A stretch of DNA of 34,671 nucleotides, from NCBI GenBank assembly GCA_902489255.1, contig CABTZF010000019.1, positions 1 through 34,671 on the forward strand. Direction: 5' to 3'. The stretch is from an uncultured Peptoniphilus sp. (lineage in GTDB: Bacteria > Bacillota > Clostridia > Tissierellales > Peptoniphilaceae). Below the pieces are notes generated by a model that was not told the DNA's origin, searched no databases, and worked only from the letters and a program-made list of their open reading frames with translations. Below, one piece after another: positions 30,073 to 34,671 of this stretch (the stretch's first letter is position 1; every line of letters begins with the position of its first letter). The position numbers and the translations under genes were made by a program.

Positions 30073-30101
30073 ATTATAAATTTAAAATTTAAAAAAGTCA
30101 A
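30073..30101 (-). promoter_or_regulatory. Promoter of the ATPase-TOPRIM cassette
   Basis: Minus-strand TTGACT (30096-30101), exactly 17 bp, TATAAT (30073-30078). Start of transcription would be near 30066. The -35 box touches the end of a 32-bp palindrome. Confidence 0.8.
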
Positions 30102-30132
30102 AGATTTATGCTAAAATTTTAGCATAAATCTT
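30101..30132 (-). terminator. 32-bp perfect palindrome ending the early operon
   Basis: AAGATTTATGCTAAAA (30101-30116) is followed at once by its exact reverse complement (30117-30132). It begins at the stop codon of the regulator gene and is followed on the minus strand by T-rich sequence, so a terminator is the first reading. Being adjacent to the -35 of the next promoter it could also be an operator. Confidence 0.65.
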
Positions 30133-30523
30133 AAAAATATCTATTATGAATCATTCTTGCATAAGATTCGTTTGAACTTCCTAATTGTTTAGATATATAT
30201 ACCCAACTCTTACCTTCAATGTATCTAAGTTGAAAAACAAGTCTTGTCCTGGAATCCGCGATACTGTCAATAAACTCCTCTATCTCAAGCCTTAACTTTT
30301 TGCATCTTCTAATTCGTCTGATAAGTCTTACCCTTATCTTCTCTATGTATTTATCATCTTCATAGCCTTGTATTTTAAGCTCATATTGATTATAGGGGAA
30401 TTCATCTTTAGAAGTCAGGACTTTATCAGATACTTCTCTTGTTTTTAATTTCTCTATTCTTTTTTCAAGTTCTTCTATTTCAAGACACAAGGATCTATAC
30501 TGTCCCAACTTCTCTCTATTCAC
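30131..30523 (-). CDS. Late-gene regulator, sigma region 4-like (DUF1492/ArpU type)
   Basis: A 130-aa protein: N-terminal coiled coil (about 10-30, 75-95) and a C-terminal helix-turn-helix, DSRTRLVFQLRYIEGKSWVYISKQLGSSNESYARMIHNRYF, as in sigma-70 region 4. Proteins of this type close the early operon of Bacillota phages and switch on packaging and structural genes. The start is a GTG with AGGAGG five bases upstream, that site lying in the last codons of the small gene before it. Confidence 0.85.
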   Translation of the reverse strand: MNREKLGQYRSLCLEIEELEKRIEKLKTREVSDKVLTSKDEFPYNQYELKIQGYEDDKYIEKIRVRLIRRIRRCKKLRLEIEEFIDSIADSRTRLVFQLRYIEGKSWVYISKQLGSSNESYARMIHNRYF

Positions 30524-30525
30524 CT

Positions 30526-30651
30526 TTACCTCCTAGAGCAATATATATAATCTTGCCAAATTTCTACATAATAGCCACGATTTCTATAATAATTTACAAT
30601 TTTTATTTTATCCCTAATTGTTTTGTAAGGAATTAATAAGCACTTTTGCAT
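30526..30651 (-). CDS. Small protein of unknown function (41 aa)
   Basis: A 41-codon frame, MQKCLLIPYKTIRDKIKIVN...YYVEIWQDYIYCSRR, starting just after the stop of the previous gene (TGATAATG) with AGAGG upstream. Its last codons carry the ribosome-binding site of the regulator gene, so its translation may help expose it. Tyrosine-rich and basic; no family recognised. Confidence 0.5.
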   Translation of the reverse strand: MQKCLLIPYKTIRDKIKIVNYYRNRGYYVEIWQDYIYCSRR

Positions 30652-30653
30652 TA

Positions 30654-30836
30654 TCACAGGTCCTCTATAATTTCATCAAGTGCTAAATAGTTTTTGCCAT
30701 CTTCTTTTTTTAAATCATTAAAACTTATAAACAAAATATCTTGATGCCCGTATTTATCAGTAATTTCTGCTTTTATAAATATTTCTTCGTCATCTTTTAG
30801 TTCTGATAATTTTTCTTTTAGTTCTTTAACTTTCAT
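30654..30836 (-). CDS. Small phage protein of unknown function
   Basis: A 60-aa acidic protein, MKVKELKEKLSELKDDEEIFIKAE...ALDEIIEDL. The ATG at 30836 has GAGGAA just upstream; a longer frame from 30875 has no such support. Small proteins with a KVKELIEKLSKLPQD-type start are common in early regions of Bacillota phages; role unknown. Confidence 0.65.
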   Translation of the reverse strand: MKVKELKEKLSELKDDEEIFIKAEITDKYGHQDILFISFNDLKKEDGKNYLALDEIIEDL

Positions 30837-30888
30837 TTCCTCACTTCTGTTTTTTATTCGTGAAAACCCTAACAAAACTTAACATTTT

Positions 30889-31263
30889 TTACCTTACAAC
30901 TTCTTCCAAAAAAATCTCAACCCTAGGATTATCCTTGTCATAAAGAACCCTAGAACCGTCATGAGACACAATAATATTTGAATTGTCATCAAGAATAACT
31001 CCTCCTGCAACTAAAATATCGCAGGTAGCTTCCAGGAGATTAACAAGATCAACTCTGTGCCTTGTAGGCATATAATAAAGGCATTTCAAGTTATATTTAC
31101 CGACCAACTTTTTTTTGAATTTCCCTGTAAGCTGCATTAAACACTCTTTCTCATAGGCTACATAGGCCTTTGAAGGCAGGAGTTTATGATATCCGCCACA
31201 CTTTATGATCCTGGATGAATTTTTTTTAGTTATAGGCCTGCCATAAAAAATTAATTTAATCAT
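30889..31263 (-). CDS. rusA: RusA-family Holliday junction resolvase
   Basis: A 124-aa endonuclease that resolves four-way DNA junctions from phage recombination. It begins MIKLIFYGRPITKKNSSRI and has the acidic catalytic cluster HRVDLVNLLEATCD...GGVILDDN of the RusA family, ending VEIFLEE. The start at 31263 overlaps the upstream stop (ATGA) with GGGAG before it; a longer frame from 31350 would be buried in the previous gene. Confidence 0.92.
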   Translation of the reverse strand: MIKLIFYGRPITKKNSSRIIKCGGYHKLLPSKAYVAYEKECLMQLTGKFKKKLVGKYNLKCLYYMPTRHRVDLVNLLEATCDILVAGGVILDDNSNIIVSHDGSRVLYDKDNPRVEIFLEEVVR

Positions 31264-31480
31264 CACTAAACTCCCGGATTTTATCCAAAGAAATTTCAAG
31301 CACACTATTTGCCCTAAGATCCTTACATCTGGCAAAAAATACAAATTCATTATTTACAGCCTTAATAACAAGGCCGCAAAGCTCCATGGTTAAGGGTTCT
31401 TCCTCTTTCAAACTGCTTGAGTAATAGACCCTTACCTTTGAGCCTTTTTTTAATAAATATTGGGCCTTTTTAATATCCAT
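31256..31480 (-). CDS. Small phage protein of unknown function
   Basis: A 74-aa protein, MDIKKAQYLLKKGSKVRVYYSSSLKEEEPL..., beta-rich, small-barrel-like pattern (SKVRVYYSS...CGLVIKAVNNEFVFFARC). No family recognised. Tightly packed between the replication protein (3-bp gap) and rusA (ATGA overlap). Confidence 0.6.
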   Translation of the reverse strand: MDIKKAQYLLKKGSKVRVYYSSSLKEEEPLTMELCGLVIKAVNNEFVFFARCKDLRANSVLEISLDKIREFSDD

Positions 31481-31483
31481 TCG

Positions 31484-32323
31484 CTAATCCACCCCCAATT
31501 CTTTATAGGCCTTATTCCTCTTTTTCTTTGCTAATTCTTCAAGCTCTGCGGCTGAATAGTTGTCAGTGATCTGTTCAAAATTGTGAAAAGAATTTTTATT
31601 TTTATAAGTCTTGTAATCTCCCCTTGAAATTTTTAAAAGAAAATCATCACTAGCCTTGTTTAAATCTATATTTTCTCTAATCCATGTACTTTCTTTAATT
31701 TTTTCAAGAAATAAATCCAAATCATACTTCTCTGCGATTTTAGAGAGAGTTTGAAGAGTTACTTTGTGTTTTAGGACATTATTAAATAAAGCTAAGTTAT
31801 TTTTTATATATAACTCTCTCTCTTTACTTTCCTTTTCTTTTCTTTCCTTTTCTTTCCTTTGTGTACTTTTGCTTACAATAACCCCGGTTTCTGCAACAAT
31901 AACCCCCGTTTCTGCAACAATAACCCCCGTTTCTGCAACATTAATTAACAATAACTCACTAATAACATGTATATTTTTTCTTCTTTTTGTAATTTCAAAA
32001 AATCTTTTTTGAATACCTTTTGAGGTTAACACTTTATATTTTTCAAATAATTCACAATCAAATAATCCAACTTGCAAACATTTCTTGACTGTTTCATCGA
32101 CATACACTTCTTTAACACCAATCTCATCAGCAATTAAAAAACATATATCTTCATTCCACCTCATGAAATACCCTTCATCTTTATAGATATTTCCAAGCAG
32201 AAAAACAATAATTGCCACACTACTAGGCCCACAAGCTTTAATTACTCGTTTTATTTTTAAATCATTTAAAAAATCTACATTTAATGGATAATAATCTATT
32301 CCTTTTATAATTGGTCTTGCCAT
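31484..32323 (-). CDS. Replication initiation protein, DUF4373 (Lin1244/Lin1753-like) N-terminus, DnaD-like C-terminus
   Basis: A 279-aa protein. The N-terminal DUF4373 domain (ARPIIKGIDYYPLNVDFLND...GPSSVAIIVFLLGNIYKDEGYFMRW) is found in phage replisome organisers that bind the origin. After it come three copies of VAETGVI, a long Lys/Glu linker (TQRKEKERKEKESKERE) and a DnaD-like region ending ISRGDYKTYKNK, which would contact the host helicase loader. Three 21-bp tandem repeats encode the VAETGVI copies. No partner helicase loader gene is visible next to it. Confidence 0.85.
   Translation of the reverse strand: MARPIIKGIDYYPLNVDFLNDLKIKRVIKACGPSSVAIIVFLLGNIYKDEGYFMRWNEDICFLIADEIGVKEVYVDETVKKCLQVGLFDCELFEKYKVLTSKGIQKRFFEITKRRKNIHVISELLLINVAETGVIVAETGVIVAETGVIVSKSTQRKEKERKEKESKERELYIKNNLALFNNVLKHKVTLQTLSKIAEKYDLDLFLEKIKESTWIRENIDLNKASDDFLLKISRGDYKTYKNKNSFHNFEQITDNYSAAELEELAKKKRNKAYKELGVD
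31875..31937. repeat. Three 21-bp tandem repeats within the replication gene
   Basis: Units at 31875-31895, 31896-31916 and 31917-31937 (plus-strand ACAATAACCCC...TCTGCA), with one base change in the first. They keep frame and encode VAETGVI three times. Clustered repeats in initiator genes can be the origin itself, as in several phages. Confidence 0.8.
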
Positions 32324-32390
32324 AACATTCTCTTTTCAAGCCCTAGAACCCTTTTATAAGTTCTAAGGCCCAAATCATTATTTCAATTAA

Positions 32391-33260
32391 TTAAAATGGA
32401 AGATCATCTTCATCGGGAAACGGTCTATCTTCATCTATAAATTTATTAGCCTCAGAATTGGCATTATTATTCACAGGGCTTACAGGATGTTCATTTGTAT
32501 TTCCTTCATTTGCTTCGTTTAAAAGTTTATTTGCCCCTTCTTTTAATATTGGATCCTTGGCATTATCAGCAAGCCACTTAATATATGATTTATCCTTAGC
32601 AAATATTTCTCCAAGTAATTGTCCCTTATATTTCCCGAAACTAACCTTAAATCTACCCGCATCATCAGATGACATATTTTCTAATTGCTCTTTTTGGTTA
32701 AAGTTTTTAATGTCTTCCATATCTTGAGTAAATACTTCAGATAGCGATGCAACAGTTAAACTGGCATCTACTTGAGCCCTTTTCTTTGCCATTTTTAAAA
32801 TAGTATTAACTTGACTATAAATTTCATCATTTTCTACTCTCACTCTTCCATATTGATTAGACTTTAAAGAATTAGGATCTATTCCTACTGGAACATCTTC
32901 AGGCTTTACCCATCTATATCTGTATTTATCTTCCTTACTATTGCAATTACCAAGACCCTCAGTAATTTTTATTCCGTTTTTAGATAAAACACATCTTACA
33001 GTATAGGCAAAAACACCCTTGCTCCAATCTTCAACTCTATCAATAATTTCATATTCACTGGTAAGGCCAAACATCATTAAAATTTTTTCTGCACCAGGCT
33101 TCAAAAGCGTAGGCTTCCCTGTTCCTGGTATTGTGTCATAATCTTGCCCACATTTTAAAGCTTCCTTTATAGCCGTTTGTATTCTTGCAACTTTACTAAG
33201 AGTTGTGGAAACATCTTCAATTTCTACAGTATCAACAAGTTTCATTAATTCATTTTCCAT
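32391..33260 (-). CDS. Phage DNA-metabolism protein with ExoX-C-like domain and SSB-like acidic tail
   Basis: A 289-aa protein. The first 190 residues (LSKVARIQTAIKEALKCGQDYDTIPGTGKPTLLKPGAEKILMMFGL...VNTILKMAKKRAQVDASLTV) form a conserved phage domain of unknown biochemistry. Residues about 205-245 (VSFGKYKGQLLGEIFAKDKSYIKWLAD) match the exonuclease X C-terminal/DUF3820 type. The protein ends FIDEDRPFPDEDDLPF, the acidic DDxPF tail by which SSB recruits partner proteins. No OB fold is evident. Position suggests a single-strand binding or recombination role. Confidence 0.75.
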   Translation of the reverse strand: MENELMKLVDTVEIEDVSTTLSKVARIQTAIKEALKCGQDYDTIPGTGKPTLLKPGAEKILMMFGLTSEYEIIDRVEDWSKGVFAYTVRCVLSKNGIKITEGLGNCNSKEDKYRYRWVKPEDVPVGIDPNSLKSNQYGRVRVENDEIYSQVNTILKMAKKRAQVDASLTVASLSEVFTQDMEDIKNFNQKEQLENMSSDDAGRFKVSFGKYKGQLLGEIFAKDKSYIKWLADNAKDPILKEGANKLLNEANEGNTNEHPVSPVNNNANSEANKFIDEDRPFPDEDDLPF

Positions 33261-33639
33261 AATTTATCTCCTTATTATTCTCATAATCCTCAATCGACAT
33301 CTGAGCTCTTTTTACATCTTCTAAATACAGAACTCCATTATTACCTGCATAAAACTTTTTATCTTTAACTACTATCTTCCCACTTTGAACATCTTTCTTT
33401 TGTAAATTAGTTGTTATCTTAAAATTAAATATAGGCATTTCATAAGGTTCAGTTGTTAAATCTCCATATTCATCATCAGTTTCATAGAAACCAGTGACTG
33501 TAGAAATTGATAATTTTAAGTTCACATCTCCGGACTCAAATTTACCTTCAGATATTTTGTTAGCAACATGAACCAAAGCTACATTTAAATTTGTTAACAT
33601 TTCTTTTAATCTTTCATCAAATAAATTAAATTCAATCAT
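33250..33639 (-). CDS. Recombination-module protein of unknown function
   Basis: A 129-aa protein, helical at first (ERLKEMLTNLNVALVHVANKI), then beta-rich with TGFYETDDEYGD...MPIFNFKITTNL. No family recognised. It overlaps the SSB-tailed protein by 11 bp and follows the Gam-like gene, so it likely works with them in replication or recombination. Confidence 0.65.
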   Translation of the reverse strand: MIEFNLFDERLKEMLTNLNVALVHVANKISEGKFESGDVNLKLSISTVTGFYETDDEYGDLTTEPYEMPIFNFKITTNLQKKDVQSGKIVVKDKKFYAGNNGVLYLEDVKRAQMSIEDYENNKEINYGK

Positions 33640-33649
33640 ATATTAAGCC

Positions 33650-34186
33650 TTAATATTTAACATTAAAATTCCTAAATTCAGAACTTACAATACCTTCAAC
33701 AATTTCTCCATTTTCATCAACAGCAAGGCCATTTGAACCGGTTAATTTTTTCTTAAAATCAGCCTTTTTAATAGACATCTTAATATCAATAAAATCATAA
33801 AGTGCATTTTCTTCAAGAAACTTTAAAACCTTATCCTCATCCACCCATTCAAACTTAGTTTGTAATTTTCCGTATGAAGCAGAACCGACAGCAGTTTTTA
33901 ATTTAAAGTTAGGATCTTCTTCCATTCTCTTATTAACATAAGCCTCTAAAAGACCTTTAAAATATGCCTCATCATCATCTAGCTTTTTAATTTCTTTCTC
34001 TAGATACTTTTTATATTCATCAATTATATTTTTAACATAGGCAGTTTGCTCTTCCCTAATCTTTTTAATCTGTCCCAACTTCCTAAAACACCAGTCGCAA
34101 GCAGCTAAAGAATCAACAACAAACTTTTCTCTTGCCTCTTCCTTTTCCTCTTCCTTATAATCTTCAATAGTTAATAAATTCTCCAT
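33650..34186 (-). CDS. gam: Gam-like host-nuclease inhibitor
   Basis: A 178-aa protein with the Gam pattern: long helical hairpin (CDWCFRKLGQIKKIREEQ...IIDEYKKYLEKEIKKLDDDEAYFKGLLEAYV), then TAVGSASYGKLQTKFEWVDEDKVLKFLEEN and ...KMSIKKADFKK. Gam proteins bind DNA ends and block host exonucleases such as RecBCD/AddAB. AAGGAGG ribosome-binding site. Confidence 0.88.
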   Translation of the reverse strand: MENLLTIEDYKEEEKEEAREKFVVDSLAACDWCFRKLGQIKKIREEQTAYVKNIIDEYKKYLEKEIKKLDDDEAYFKGLLEAYVNKRMEEDPNFKLKTAVGSASYGKLQTKFEWVDEDKVLKFLEENALYDFIDIKMSIKKADFKKKLTGSNGLAVDENGEIVEGIVSSEFRNFNVKY

Positions 34187-34199
34187 TATTTCCTCCTTT

Positions 34200-34385
34200 T
34201 TAAATCTCCAAAAATACCTTTATGTCTTTAACCTCTTGAATGGGTTTTTGGTCAAAAGCCTTGGTAAGATTTTCTTTAACATAAGCTTTGCCATGATTAA
34301 ATACAGCCTTTTGCCCTAAAATATTTAGGGCATCTTTAATGGCTTCCTTGTCAATGTCTAAAACAAACTCAACCTTAAAACGCAT
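34200..34385 (-). CDS. Small early protein of unknown function
   Basis: A 61-aa protein, MRFKVEFVLDIDKEAIKDALNILGQKAVF...KVFLEI. The ATG at 34385 has AGGAG upstream and overlaps the previous gene by 11 bp; the longer frame from 34427 is unsupported. No family recognised. Confidence 0.6.
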   Translation of the reverse strand: MRFKVEFVLDIDKEAIKDALNILGQKAVFNHGKAYVKENLTKAFDQKPIQEVKDIKVFLEI

Positions 34386-34563
34386 AATATTCTCCTGCAA
34401 TAATCTCAGCCTTACTAATAGCATCACCTAATCTTTCCATCTTCTTTAAAATATCTTCCTTATTCTTTATAAGCTCCTCATTATTTTCATCTCCTGCTAA
34501 TAAATATTCAGCATAAGCCAATTCATCTACAGTATTTTTAAATTCTCTTTCAATATTTGTCAT
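34375..34563 (-). CDS. Small early protein of unknown function
   Basis: A 62-aa acidic, helical protein (MTNIEREFKNTVDELAYAEYLLAGDENNEELIKNKED...). The ATG at 34563 has AAGGAG eight bases before it; a TTG at 34569 is an alternative. First visible gene of the early operon; function unknown. Confidence 0.6.
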   Translation of the reverse strand: MTNIEREFKNTVDELAYAEYLLAGDENNEELIKNKEDILKKMERLGDAISKAEIIAGEYYAF

Positions 34564-34595
34564 TTTCAAAACTCCTTTATTTGTGTTATAATAAA

Positions 34596-34655
34596 GGCAA
34601 GATAATAATTCTTAAGTCCTTGAGTTTTGGTCGACCTGGGACTTTTTTTCTTGCC
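34596..34655 (-). ncRNA. Unidentified nested hairpin upstream of the early genes
   Basis: Outer stem GGCAAGA (34596-34602)/TCTTGCC (34649-34655), inner stem AAGTCC (34614-34619)/GGACTT (34639-34644), with an A-rich internal loop and the self-complementary GGTCGACC (34629-34636) in the terminal loop. It lies 33 bp before the first early gene. On the plus strand the inner stem is followed by T, so a plus-strand terminator is the alternative. No known RNA family recognised. Confidence 0.45.
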
Positions 34656-34671
34656 CTTATGTAGTTTAAAA

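Larger units (their letters stand above)
2573..34671. mobile_element. Contractile-tailed prophage (right end outside window)
   Basis: An uninterrupted block of minus-strand phage genes in standard order: early/replication, packaging, head, tail, lysis. The lysis end abuts a tRNA gene, as expected for site-specific integration by a tyrosine recombinase. Sheath, tube and XkdQ-XkdU-like baseplate genes give a myovirus-type tail; terminase, portal, scaffold and capsid make it a phage and not a tailocin. Integrase, repressor and the other attachment site are not in the window. The only clear break among essential genes is the split terL, which may be functional through protein splicing. Confidence 0.93.

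Noticed and set aside
31875..31937. CRISPR-like repeats
   Set aside because: Three abutting 21-bp in-frame units with no spacers; a coding tandem repeat.

Overview
The window shows an AT-rich, low-GC Gram-positive genome (Bacillota). The gene set and codon use would fit an anaerobic coccus of the Peptoniphilus/Anaerococcus/Finegoldia type, but no marker fixes the genus. Bases 1-2572 are host chromosome: a riboflavin ECF-transporter gene (ribU) on the minus strand behind an FMN riboswitch with its own terminator, an L,D-transpeptidase gene, and a plus-strand tRNA-Leu(UAG) with a strong promoter. From just after the tRNA to the right edge everything is one prophage, essentially all on the minus strand and therefore read right to left. 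It has terminase, portal, capsid, sheath, tube and baseplate genes, so it is a contractile-tailed (myovirus-type, PBSX/skin-like tail module) phage rather than a tailocin. No integrase, repressor or second attachment site is visible; they should lie beyond the right edge. No stretch of more than 300 bases lacks a gene. || Layout in transcription order (right to left): 34.6-30.1 kb, early region: two small proteins, a Gam-like nuclease inhibitor, an unknown recombination-module protein, a protein with an SSB-like acidic tail, a DnaD-like/DUF4373 replication protein, RusA resolvase, small proteins, and a late-gene regulator resembling a sigma region 4 protein. 30.1-28.2 kb, a self-contained two-gene cassette (ABC/OLD-type ATPase plus TOPRIM protein) with its own promoter, leader hairpin and terminator: a candidate phage-carried defence system. 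28.2-25.4 kb, packaging: terS, then a terL gene broken inside its nuclease active site by a split intein, with a free-standing HNH endonuclease gene between the two intein halves. 25.4-18.2 kb, head: portal, MuF-like protein fused to an ADP-ribosyltransferase domain, small proteins, scaffold, major capsid protein, connector and head-completion genes. 18.2-5.1 kb, tail: tail terminator, sheath, tube, frameshifted tail chaperone, tape measure, hub with a fused NlpC/P60 lysin, baseplate and an Ig-repeat protein. 5.1-2.7 kb: small proteins, XhlA-like protein, endolysin and two membrane proteins, one an LLH holin. || The most interesting points are: (1) the fractured terL/split intein/HNH arrangement, with A7 and A8 runs at the point where the endonuclease frame could be joined to the C-intein; (2) the ATPase-TOPRIM cassette; (3) a textbook -1 frameshift site (A AAA AAC plus a stem-loop 5 nt downstream) in the tail chaperone; (4) an ADP-ribosyltransferase domain with R, STT and QxE motifs on the MuF protein; and (5) an unidentified nested hairpin at the right edge. 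Many of the longest open frames begin at GTG or TTG codons upstream of a better-placed start; starts were chosen by ribosome-binding site and stop/start coupling where possible.
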